Source: Cellvibrionaceae bacterium 1162T.S.0a.05 (GTDB lineage: Bacteria > Pseudomonadota > Gammaproteobacteria > Pseudomonadales > Cellvibrionaceae). Taken from it: DNA of 64,000 nucleotides. A model generated the notes under the pieces. It was given only the letters and a program-made list of their open reading frames with translations. It searched no databases and was not told the DNA's origin. The position numbers and the translations under genes were made by a program. This document shows, in pieces, positions 8,379 to 16,834 of this stretch. The DNA is taken from positions 161,001 to 225,000 of the forward strand of contig LANB01000001.1 of assembly GCA_000964245.1 (NCBI GenBank). The letters are read 5' to 3'. Position 1 is the stretch's first letter; the number at the start of each line of letters is the position of its first letter.

Positions 8379-9776
8379 ATGAAGTTACGGCTTAGGAATT
8401 TACGACGAGGTTTCTGCGCGCTTGCAGGCGGAATGGCTTTCGCATTTAGCGCACAGTCACTTTTTGCCGAAGAACTGGACGTCGAAAAAGATGAATTAAC
8501 TTTTGGTTTTATTAAATTAACAGATATGGCTCCTCTCGCCGTCGCCTACGAACAAGGTTATTTTGAGGATGAAGGCTTATTTGTCACTTTGGAAGCACAG
8601 GCAAACTGGAAAGTACTTCTCGATGGCGTTATCGACGGCAAACTCGATGGTGCCCACATGCTCGCAGGCCAACCGCTGGGCGCCACAATTGGTTATGGTA
8701 CCGAGGCACATATCATCACCGCTTTCAGCATGGATTTAAACGGTAACGGCATTACGGTTTCCAATGATATCTGGAAACAAATGAAACCCAATATTCCCCA
8801 TGAAAATGGCAAACCCGTTCACCCGATTAGTGCCAGTGCTTTAAAACCTGTTGTTGAAAAATACCGTGACGAAGGTAAGCCTTTCAATATGGGAATGGTC
8901 TTTCCGGTCTCCACTCACAATTATGAATTACGTTATTGGCTCGCCGCAGGCGGTATCAAGCCAGGTTATTACGGACCAGGCGCAGCAGGGAATGTGGGTC
9001 AAATCGCAGGCGACACTTTATTGAGTGTTACACCACCCCCACAAATGCCCGCAACGCTCGAAGCCGGTACCATTTACGGATACTGCGTCGGTGAACCCTG
9101 GAACCAGCAAGCGGTATTCAAAGGTATTGGTGTGCCTGTTATTACCGATTACGAAATCTGGAAAAATAACCCTGAAAAAGTTTTCGGAGTAAGCAGCAAG
9201 TGGGCTGAGGAAAACCCCAATACCCACCTTGCCGTTTTGAAAGCCCTGATTCGCGCAGCAAAATGGTTGGATGAAAACGACAACGCTAACCGTAAAGCCG
9301 CTGTAAAAATTCTATCGCAACCTAACTACGTAGGTGCTGACTACGACGTTATCGCAAACTCCATGACAGGAACCTTTGAATACGAAAAAGGTGACAAACG
9401 TGAAGTGCCCGACTTCAACGTGTTTTACCGTTATTACGCAACCTACCCTTTTTACTCGGATGCAATCTGGTATCTCACGCAAATGCGTCGCTGGGGTCAA
9501 ATTTCAGAAGACAAGCCTGATAGCTGGTATCACGAAGTTGCCAAAAACGTGTACAAGCCCGAAATCTATATGGAAGCTGCCAAGCTTTTGATTAAGGAAG
9601 GCAAAGTCGCAAAAGAAGATTTCCCCTTTGGCACTGATGGTTATCGTGATCCACAGACTCACTTTATCGACAACATTGTGTACGACGGTCATAAACCAAA
9701 TGATTACCTGGCGAAATTCCCCATTGGCCTCAAGCAGGGTGAAGTTGTAACCGCCACTGGTGTCAGCAAAAAATAA
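8379..9776 (+). CDS. nrtA: ABC nitrate-type substrate-binding protein
   Basis: Periplasmic solute-binding protein of the NrtA/CmpA (NMT1-like) type, 465 aa from the ATG at 8379, which has GGGG 8 nt upstream. The N-terminus has a twin-arginine-like signal (LRRGFCAL, then a hydrophobic stretch to SLFAEE). The mature start [21 protein letters not shown] and GYFEDEGL match the family, as do [13 protein letters not shown] and [13 protein letters not shown]. The length fits nitrate/nitrite/bicarbonate members rather than the shorter taurine/sulfonate ones. It is followed 115 bp later by the permease, then the fused ATPase and a porin, all under the sigma-54 promoter. Nitrate is the best guess for substrate; cyanate or nitrite cannot be excluded. 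Confidence 0.87.
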   Translation: MKLRLRNLRRGFCALAGGMAFAFSAQSLFAEELDVEKDELTFGFIKLTDMAPLAVAYEQGYFEDEGLFVTLEAQANWKVLLDGVIDGKLDGAHMLAGQPLGATIGYGTEAHIITAFSMDLNGNGITVSNDIWKQMKPNIPHENGKPVHPISASALKPVVEKYRDEGKPFNMGMVFPVSTHNYELRYWLAAGGIKPGYYGPGAAGNVGQIAGDTLLSVTPPPQMPATLEAGTIYGYCVGEPWNQQAVFKGIGVPVITDYEIWKNNPEKVFGVSSKWAEENPNTHLAVLKALIRAAKWLDENDNANRKAAVKILSQPNYVGADYDVIANSMTGTFEYEKGDKREVPDFNVFYRYYATYPFYSDAIWYLTQMRRWGQISEDKPDSWYHEVAKNVYKPEIYMEAAKLLIKEGKVAKEDFPFGTDGYRDPQTHFIDNIVYDGHKPNDYLAKFPIGLKQGEVVTATGVSKK

Positions 9777-9891
9777 AAAACACTTAAACATTAATTTTTA
9801 GACGCACAAACAAGCGCAACAGGGAAGTTGCGTCCTGAAAAAAGTGAAAGGGATGCAAAACGGATTGAAAACTAACTAAACAGGTACTCTT

Positions 9892-10905
9892 ATGAACAAA
9901 GTCATTAACTTTTTACAGCTATCAGGTTTTACCTGGTTCGTGCCGCTCGCACGTATGGCGGCTGGCGAAAACCCCAAGGAGCAGGCTAAACAATTATGGC
10001 TTGTTATGGGCATCCCGATTGTCGCGTTTATTGTGTTTCTTTTTCTGTGGGGGCAACTTTCTACAAAAATAGAAACCAGCCTCGGGACCATTCCCGGACC
10101 TAAAGAAGTTTACACTGAAGCGACTGGCCTCTGGGAAGATCACCAGGCTAGCCGAGCAAAAGCCGATGCGTTCTATGAGCGCCAGGAAAAGCGCAACGCG
10201 AAATATGAAGAGCAAGGCAAGCTGGATAAAATCAAGTGGCGTGAATACACCGGTGCGCCGACTTATGTCGATCAGATATTTACCAGTATTAAAACGGTGT
10301 TTATGGGCTTTTTTCTCGCCACTATCATCGCCGTGCCTCTGGGTATCTTCTGCGGACTGAGTACCACATTTAATTCGGCCCTGAATCCCATCATTCAAAT
10401 TTTTAAGCCCGTTTCGCCTCTTGCATGGTTGCCTATCGTTACCATGGTAGTAAGCGCAACGTATATCACAACTGACGACAGCTGGTTCAGTAAATCCTTT
10501 TTGAATTCCGCCATTACGGTCACCTTGTGCTCCCTATGGCCGACACTGATTAATACTGCTCTCGGTGTAAGCTCCATTGACAAGGATCTCATGAATGTTG
10601 GCAAGGTATTACAACTCGGATGGTTTACTAAAATTACCAAACTGGTTTTGCCCTCTTCCCTGCCACTGATTTTTACCGGTTTACGCTTGTCACTTGGTGT
10701 TGGCTGGATGGTACTTATTGCTGCGGAAATGCTCGCGCAAAACCCGGGCCTTGGTAAGTTTGTTTGGGATGAGTTCCAGAATGGCTCCTCGCAATCGCTT
10801 GGCAAAATTATGGTTGCTGTACTCACCATCGGTATTATCGGCTTTCTCCTCGACCGCATGATGTACACCCTGCAAAGCCTGTTCACCTTTAGTGACAAAC
10901 GATAA
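9892..10905 (+). CDS. nrtB: ABC nitrate-type permease
   Basis: Inner-membrane permease (337 aa) of the BPD_transp_1/SsuC-NrtB class. One N-terminal membrane helix ([20 protein letters not shown]) and an unusually charged ~80-residue periplasmic segment precede the conserved core of about five helices. The core contains a typical EAA-like loop near [33 protein letters not shown] (shown to locate it: residues ~240-270), which docks the ATPase. AGGTACTCTT precedes the ATG. It ends 11 bp before the ATPase gene, with AAGGAGAG in the gap, so translation is probably coupled. Confidence 0.88.
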   Translation: MNKVINFLQLSGFTWFVPLARMAAGENPKEQAKQLWLVMGIPIVAFIVFLFLWGQLSTKIETSLGTIPGPKEVYTEATGLWEDHQASRAKADAFYERQEKRNAKYEEQGKLDKIKWREYTGAPTYVDQIFTSIKTVFMGFFLATIIAVPLGIFCGLSTTFNSALNPIIQIFKPVSPLAWLPIVTMVVSATYITTDDSWFSKSFLNSAITVTLCSLWPTLINTALGVSSIDKDLMNVGKVLQLGWFTKITKLVLPSSLPLIFTGLRLSLGVGWMVLIAAEMLAQNPGLGKFVWDEFQNGSSQSLGKIMVAVLTIGIIGFLLDRMMYTLQSLFTFSDKR

Positions 10906-10916
10906 GGAGAGCACGC

Positions 10917-12686
10917 ATGAGCAAGTTTTGTGAAATAAAGGGTCTCGTAAAAAACTATGGCAGTGGCAAAAATGTCACTGAGGTGTTGGGTGGTATTGAC
11001 CTTGAAATCAAGGAAGGTGAGTTTGTCGCGATTGTCGGTTTTTCCGGTAGCGGCAAAACCACCCTGGTTTCTTCGATCGCCGGTCTGGTCAGCCCCGACG
11101 AGGGGCAAGTACTTTTCAAGGGCAAGCCTGTTAAGGAACCCAGCCCGGAACGCGGGATTGTTTTCCAGAGTTATTCGCTGATGCCCTGGTTGAGCGTGTA
11201 CGGCAATATCGCGCTCGCCGTCGACGAAGTATTTTCCTCCTGGTCTGCGGCGAAGCGCAAGGAACACATACTGAAGTACATCGACATGGTGGGCTTAAGC
11301 CACGCGATTGATCGTCGCCCTGCGGAATTATCGGGCGGCATGCGTCAACGCGTCGCTGTTGCGCGTGCACTCGCGATGCAACCAGAAATGTTATTGCTGG
11401 ATGAGCCCTTGTCTGCACTGGATGCACTGACCCGTTCAAAACTGCAAGATGAAATTGAAATCATTTCCCAACAGGAAAAGAAAACCATTTTGCTGATTAC
11501 TAACGATGTGGATGAAGCGATTCTTCTTGCAGACCGGGTCATTCCTCTTAACCCCGGACCGAAAGCCACGCTCGGGCCGGAATTTGTTGTGAATATTCCA
11601 CGCCCGCGTGATCGCACCGAGATGAACCATATTGAGGAATTTAAAACACTCCGTAAGGAGATTACCGAGTACCTGATGAAAGTGGGGGCTGAAGCCGGTG
11701 AACAGGATGACTCACTTATTTTGCCCGACATTACACCGAATACAGCGTTCCCACCAAACAACGCAGCAGAAAAAGCCGCACAGGTGAACCCCTTAACACT
11801 GGATCGCTATGTCGAGTTTTCAAAAGTTACAAAAATTTATCCAACACCAAAAGGCCCTCTCACAGTCGTTGACGAATTTGATCTGAAACTCAAAAAGGGC
11901 GAATTCATTTCCCTGATTGGGCACTCCGGTTGCGGTAAATCAACAGTGTTGTCGATGGTCGCTGGCCTCAATGAAATTAGCGATGGCGGAATTATTCTGG
12001 ACAACAAAGAGGTCACCACGGCTGGGCCCGACCGCGGCGTCGTGTTTCAGGCGCCAAGCCTGTTTCCCTGGTTGACTGCGCGTGAAAATGTCGCCCTGGG
12101 TGTGGAACGCGTTTATCCCCATGGCAGTAAAAAAGAGCGCAAGGAAATTGTTGAATACTACTTGTCACGTGTCGGCCTCGCCGATGCCATGGATAAGAAA
12201 GCGGCTGAACTTTCCAACGGAATGAAACAACGTGTTGGTATTGCTCGCGCCTTCGCCCTCTCGCCTAAATTACTGCTGTTAGATGAACCTTTCGGCATGC
12301 TGGATTCATTAACGCGCTGGGATTTACAGGAAGTGTTGATGGACGTGTGGAAACGTACCCAGGTGACCGCGATCTGTGTCACGCACGATGTCGATGAAGC
12401 AATTCTGTTGGCAGACCGCGTCATCATGATGACCAATGGCCCAAATGCAAAAGTAGGCAAGATACTCGAAGTCGATTTACCGCGCCCACGGACGCGCCGC
12501 CAACTGCTTGAACATCAGGACTATTACAGCTTGCGTGAAGAGTTGCTCTCCTTCCTCGAAGAGTGTGAACGTGAACACGATGAACCGGAAAACAATCAGC
12601 AAGAAAACCCAATAGATAACCAGGAAGGAAAATCAGAAACAGAAAATGAAAACAACATGGACGGCGAGCAACGCTTATCAGCTTGA
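10917..12686 (+). CDS. Fused double ABC ATPase for nitrate uptake, first H-loop degenerate
   Basis: One 589-aa polypeptide carries two complete ABC ATPase domains, corresponding to NrtC-like and NrtD-like subunits joined by a ~60-residue linker. Domain 1: Walker [10 protein letters not shown] (41-49), signature LSGGMRQR (138-145), Walker B LLLDE (159-163), but the H-loop reads ITNDVDEA with Asn196 in place of the switch His. Domain 2: Walker [10 protein letters not shown] (335-343), signature LSNGMKQR (432-439), Walker B LLLDE (453-457) and an intact THD with His490. The last ~45 residues are acidic and Asn/Glu-rich. This predicts one weak and one active ATP site. Cyanobacterial NrtC instead carries a substrate-binding-like C-terminal domain, which is absent here. 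Confidence 0.9.
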   Translation: MSKFCEIKGLVKNYGSGKNVTEVLGGIDLEIKEGEFVAIVGFSGSGKTTLVSSIAGLVSPDEGQVLFKGKPVKEPSPERGIVFQSYSLMPWLSVYGNIALAVDEVFSSWSAAKRKEHILKYIDMVGLSHAIDRRPAELSGGMRQRVAVARALAMQPEMLLLDEPLSALDALTRSKLQDEIEIISQQEKKTILLITNDVDEAILLADRVIPLNPGPKATLGPEFVVNIPRPRDRTEMNHIEEFKTLRKEITEYLMKVGAEAGEQDDSLILPDITPNTAFPPNNAAEKAAQVNPLTLDRYVEFSKVTKIYPTPKGPLTVVDEFDLKLKKGEFISLIGHSGCGKSTVLSMVAGLNEISDGGIILDNKEVTTAGPDRGVVFQAPSLFPWLTARENVALGVERVYPHGSKKERKEIVEYYLSRVGLADAMDKKAAELSNGMKQRVGIARAFALSPKLLLLDEPFGMLDSLTRWDLQEVLMDVWKRTQVTAICVTHDVDEAILLADRVIMMTNGPNAKVGKILEVDLPRPRTRRQLLEHQDYYSLREELLSFLEECEREHDEPENNQQENPIDNQEGKSETENENNMDGEQRLSA

Positions 12687-12797
12687 TAAGCGTTGTTACA
12701 AAAAAACCATACTTTTATTAACGATATTTTTTATGCCTTTTATTCAATTGCGACAAACCTTTGCCTTACTACACAAAACCATCAGGAGCTTAGCTGT

Positions 12798-14030
12798 ATG
12801 AAATACACCAAACCTACCTTGCTCGCAAGCTTGTTACTCGGTCTTAGCACCAGCCCTTTAACGCTGGCTGAAGAATCAGCCAGTTTTGTCGACGCGATCA
12901 AAGACGGAAAAACAACGTTAAATTTTCGCCTGCGTATGGAAGATGTCACTCAGGCTACCGGCGGTGACGATCTTGAAGCTACCGCGAACACTTTACGCAC
13001 GCGCTTGACTTACGATTCCGGAAAGTACAACGGTTGGGGAGGACTTGTCGAATTTGACTATGTCACTGAGCTGGACGACGTTGACTACAACGTTTACCCC
13101 GGCACGCCCGAATTTCCAAATTCTGCCAGCATCCTTGACCCTGAAGGCGAAGACCTGAATCAGGCCTACTTGTCCTACACCGGCGATGGCACTGTGCTTA
13201 AATATGGTCGTCAACGCATTCTTTTGGATAACCAACGTTATGTTGGTGGTGTTGGCTGGAGACAAAACGAGCAAACGTACGATGGTTTTAGCATTAACCA
13301 TACGGGAACAGAAAATCTTTCGGTATTTGTTGCTTACATCTACAACGTCAATCGCATTTTTGGCAGTGATCACCCCGCAGGTGACCACAAAAATAATACC
13401 GTTTTGTTAAATGCCAAATACAATTTCGAAGACATTGGCGCGTTGACTGGCTACTACTATGCCATTGAAAACAAGAACGCCGCACACTTTTCTGCCGACA
13501 CCCTTGGATTGCGCTTCACTGGCAGCAAAGCCGGATTTGGATACACGGCCGAGCTCGCGTCACAAACTGAAGGCGACGGTTCTCCTTTAAATTACAACGC
13601 TTTCTACGGTTTACTGGAAGGCTCCTTTAAAGTGGACCCGGTTACGTTCAAAGTGGGCTATGAACTCCTCGGTGCCGATGGCAGTGATGGCATGTTTATT
13701 ACACCACTCGCGACCTTGCACGCCTTCCAGGGCTGGACTGACAAATATTTGAATGGCGGCCTCGGAAATATTGCTGGCGGCATTCAGGATTTCTACGTCA
13801 ATGTTGGTGGCAATATCGGCAAGGTTAAAGCCGCTGTTGTTTACCACAGCCTCAGCTCCGATGATTCCGAAGCCGCTGGCGGTATGGAAGACCTCGGGTC
13901 CGAAGTGGGCGTAGTTGTTTCCGGTAAAGTCGGCCCTGTCGGTTTGCTCGCAAAATATGCCAGTTACACTGCCGATGACTTCGGGACTGACACAGAAAAA
14001 TTGTGGTTGCAGGCTGTCATCTCGTTTTAA
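12798..14030 (+). CDS. Outer-membrane beta-barrel porin (alginate-export-like) of the nitrate operon
   Basis: A 410-aa secreted beta-barrel. The ATG at 12798 is preceded by AGGAG and gives a clean signal peptide (LLASLLLGLSTSPLTLAEE). The rest alternates polar/aromatic beta strands, with conserved-looking pieces GTVLKYGRQRILLDNQRYVGG (residues ~130-150, typical of the alginate-export/OprO-like family) and a C-terminal Phe, the usual BAM recognition end. It is last in the operon, 111 bp after the ATPase. The most economical reading is that it lets the ABC substrate, probably nitrate, cross the outer membrane. Confidence 0.83.
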   Translation: MKYTKPTLLASLLLGLSTSPLTLAEESASFVDAIKDGKTTLNFRLRMEDVTQATGGDDLEATANTLRTRLTYDSGKYNGWGGLVEFDYVTELDDVDYNVYPGTPEFPNSASILDPEGEDLNQAYLSYTGDGTVLKYGRQRILLDNQRYVGGVGWRQNEQTYDGFSINHTGTENLSVFVAYIYNVNRIFGSDHPAGDHKNNTVLLNAKYNFEDIGALTGYYYAIENKNAAHFSADTLGLRFTGSKAGFGYTAELASQTEGDGSPLNYNAFYGLLEGSFKVDPVTFKVGYELLGADGSDGMFITPLATLHAFQGWTDKYLNGGLGNIAGGIQDFYVNVGGNIGKVKAAVVYHSLSSDDSEAAGGMEDLGSEVGVVVSGKVGPVGLLAKYASYTADDFGTDTEKLWLQAVISF

Positions 14031-14125
14031 AAAAAATCGACAAGCCTTTTTGCTACGTCAACTTTCTACCACGTTATATAAAGGCTTGCGATTTACCATT
14101 TTAGTACCTGTTGTACTAACCACTT

Positions 14126-14154
14126 GGGGCTCAGCATATTGAGCCCCTTTTTTT
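14126..14154 (+). terminator. Rho-independent terminator of the nitrate operon
   Basis: An 8-bp stem GGGGCTCA/TGAGCCCC with a 6-nt loop is followed by seven T residues, 95 bp after the porin stop. Confidence 0.92.
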
Positions 14155-14228
14155 AGAAAGTCTCCGCAATCCATGTGCGGTGATTGACAATCAAATCACG
14201 TGTTTCATTCATATCGCTTTTTGATTTG

Positions 14229-16712
14229 TTAGTTTATTTGCCATCGCTGGCTCGGCCAACTTGTAGTTAAGGCTTGTGCTTTCAGATCTGCGTAACTGCC
14301 ATTGTTACTCACCGTGAGATAATAGCCCGACCAAACATTTCGCAAGCGCACATCTGAACTTCCCGGTATGTCTTCTACAAGCCATTGCTGGCTCCCCCAA
14401 GTGCCTTCAAATTGATACAAGACAACGTCCGCATAGCCACTGTTATTCTGAACATTCAGATAACGATTCTCCGCGATATTTTTAATACGGACAAAACTGG
14501 TTCCTGAAACAGGTTCGATAAGCCAACCCTGTGTATTCCATGTTTCATCTTCTGGCTGTACTCTCACGTCCGCATCATTACCCGAGCCGGCAGCGGTTAA
14601 CAAAAAACCCGACCAGAGACTTTCGATTTGTTGTTCAGCAATCACAATCTCATCAGAACAGGCCCGAAATTGCACAACGTAATTTGAACACTGACCGTCA
14701 ATTTGATCCGTGTTATGACACACCAAACCATAGCGATCAAACTGCGCAAGACGATCCATGGGACCGTATAAACTATAAGTCCAGCCATTTGCCGGGTGTA
14801 CATATGTGGCTCGTACGCCTACGGTTTTAGTATCAGGGCTTGCGTCGCAAACGAATTGGTGGTCCGCTTTGGTTTCATAGTCGCCCGCCCCCTCCCAGCT
14901 TCCTGCTGGCGTATCTCTATTATTTTCGTTGGTCCAATAGGGAAGACCACCAGGCTCCTGGCATTGATAGGCCACTGAATAGTCAAAGCAAAGGTTTTCG
15001 CTGGTATCGCTGTTAACACATACCAAACCTTCCTTGCCATTAAAGGTTCTAACATTCTGTGGCAATTCTTGAGGATGAATCTCAAGCATACTGCCAACGG
15101 TGTGCGCACTTATTGTGCCCGGGTCACCACAATAACTGAGTAATGTTGCGTATTCTGATTTTGCTGCGGCAAACGTTTCTATATCGCTGTCGTTCCAATT
15201 AGACAAAGGTGTATCGCGATTAATCCAGGTGTATGGCTGGGTATCCGGATCGGCACCACTTATCGGATCGTGCGCCGGCATGGCTTCCACCGTCACATTG
15301 ACGCCGTCAAAAATTCCAAAATACGTGGACAAAACCTGGTTGATAGAGGGAATCAAACTCACTGGTTCATCTTTCGGAACGTTCGGTGGCGCGGCAACAA
15401 AACCGAATAAATCCGTTGAGTTATCCTCAATTGCATGACATCCATTGGCACAGGTGTTTTGGTTATTCAGCAAGCCTGCCATCGCGTTCATAAATGAAAA
15501 GCTTGTACCCGCGATGTGATAATCGCCTTCCGTATTGCCAGAAGCATCAAGAGATCGACCATAAGTGTCATGACCATCGTTCAGGAGACCAAACTGTGCC
15601 AGCAACGGTGCAATTCTCGGGGTCGCGATATAGGGCCCAGCTGAATGACAGTCAGTACAGGGAATTGACTCGGCAAGTTCCATGGGCGTTTCCCAAAATC
15701 CGGCCTCGTATGAACCTGGCGCGGCGTTTGCCGCAACGGTGGGTGAAACCAATTCGACAGACACCCCGCCCCTTGCCAACCCGGGAATGGAATCCTGCGG
15801 TTTCGCTTTAAAAAAGCAGGTTTCACCATTTTCCCGGTTGTGCATCAGCATCTCAACAGATTCCGCCAGAACAAAAGGTGGTGCAAGATTGTCCTCATCC
15901 AGGGGTAAATCGTTTTGCAACCAGCGACAGGCAAAAACCAGGTCAACCTGATCCGTAATGGTTCTGTGGCCGACATAATCGTTAACAGCGTGCCCAGCAA
16001 TCACGTCAGGAAGGTTCGGGTGCGCATCCTTGGCAAATTCATGAGCCGTTGCGCAATTCAAATCGTCGGGAATATCACTGTCACTAAAATTCAAAGCGGA
16101 TTTACAACTGGCCACATACGATGCAAACGATTCCTCTTCGATAATATAAATAAATGTTTGATCAAAATCCCGGTCTCCCGTTGCATTATCTGTGACAGTA
16201 AGCGTCACGTGATAATCTCCGACTTCGGTATAGGTGCGTGTAAAATCCGGTAAGGAACTTAAGTCAGATGTCGTTTGTGATAAAACGTTCCCGTTACCAA
16301 AATCCCACAACAAGGTACAGTTTGAACTTGAAGAACACTCGGAAGACGATGGCGAAAATGTCACGGTGATCGGAGTGCTTGATAAGGTCCCTGTATCACT
16401 GGAGCCACGTAACATAGCGCGCACCCCCCTATCTGTCGGGAGAAGAAGATTTGCCATATCATGTGCACAATCATCAACACATAAACTCGGGTCATTCGCT
16501 GGCATATCATTGTGAATTTTTGCTTGCAAGGTTTCATGGGTAACATTAAAAACCGGCGAAAAACCCGCAACTTCGCCATGGCAACCGTAACACCCCAGAG
16601 AATGGAACTCCGCGTGAGCTTCAGCAAAGATTGATTCAGATTGGGAGACTAACAATAAAATAAATAAGCCTTTCGTAAAAAAGGCAATGCCCTTGACGTT
16701 TTGTATCCACAT
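14229..16712 (-). CDS. Secreted multi-domain cytochrome c with PKD and ricin-like trefoil (copy 1)
   Basis: An 827-aa exported haem protein. A signal peptide (to about residue 31) is followed at once by CYGCH (41-45), a c-type haem site. A PKD domain lies at ~115-190 (WDFGNGN, YTEVGDYHVTLTVTD). The central region (195-430) holds CTDCH (352-356) and CANGCH (421-426), the latter a CX3CH variant of the haem motif. Two Cys-rich repeats (EGLVCVNSD...C and YGLVCHNTDQ...C, about 560-685) precede a C-terminal trefoil of three ~45-residue repeats (from 695), each ending in a W/Q-W pattern such as SQRWQIN, like ricin-type/CBM13 lectins. It is a close paralogue of the gene upstream. Likely an extracellular or cell-surface electron carrier or oxidase attached to a polysaccharide; the exact reaction is unknown. 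Confidence 0.78.
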   Translation of the reverse strand: MWIQNVKGIAFFTKGLFILLLVSQSESIFAEAHAEFHSLGCYGCHGEVAGFSPVFNVTHETLQAKIHNDMPANDPSLCVDDCAHDMANLLLPTDRGVRAMLRGSSDTGTLSSTPITVTFSPSSSECSSSSNCTLLWDFGNGNVLSQTTSDLSSLPDFTRTYTEVGDYHVTLTVTDNATGDRDFDQTFIYIIEEESFASYVASCKSALNFSDSDIPDDLNCATAHEFAKDAHPNLPDVIAGHAVNDYVGHRTITDQVDLVFACRWLQNDLPLDEDNLAPPFVLAESVEMLMHNRENGETCFFKAKPQDSIPGLARGGVSVELVSPTVAANAAPGSYEAGFWETPMELAESIPCTDCHSAGPYIATPRIAPLLAQFGLLNDGHDTYGRSLDASGNTEGDYHIAGTSFSFMNAMAGLLNNQNTCANGCHAIEDNSTDLFGFVAAPPNVPKDEPVSLIPSINQVLSTYFGIFDGVNVTVEAMPAHDPISGADPDTQPYTWINRDTPLSNWNDSDIETFAAAKSEYATLLSYCGDPGTISAHTVGSMLEIHPQELPQNVRTFNGKEGLVCVNSDTSENLCFDYSVAYQCQEPGGLPYWTNENNRDTPAGSWEGAGDYETKADHQFVCDASPDTKTVGVRATYVHPANGWTYSLYGPMDRLAQFDRYGLVCHNTDQIDGQCSNYVVQFRACSDEIVIAEQQIESLWSGFLLTAAGSGNDADVRVQPEDETWNTQGWLIEPVSGTSFVRIKNIAENRYLNVQNNSGYADVVLYQFEGTWGSQQWLVEDIPGSSDVRLRNVWSGYYLTVSNNGSYADLKAQALTTSWPSQRWQIN

Positions 16713-16759
16713 AGTCAGGAGTCCTCAGTTTAGTCTTTAGAACCCGTTTATTGGAGGGC

Positions 16760-16793
16760 CCCACAAACCACTGCGGGGACCATTTTTTGTGGG
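16760..16793. repeat. Inverted repeat between the two lectin-cytochrome genes
   Basis: CCCACAAA (16760-16767) pairs with TTTGTGGG (16786-16793). It lies between the end of copy 2 and the start of copy 1. In plus orientation a TTTT follows, but no T-run follows in the direction of transcription, so terminator function for copy 2 is doubtful. Confidence 0.4.
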
Positions 16794-16834
16794 CTTTTAG
16801 AGACCGTTTTAGTTTAGGCGTGCATCCAGATTCT

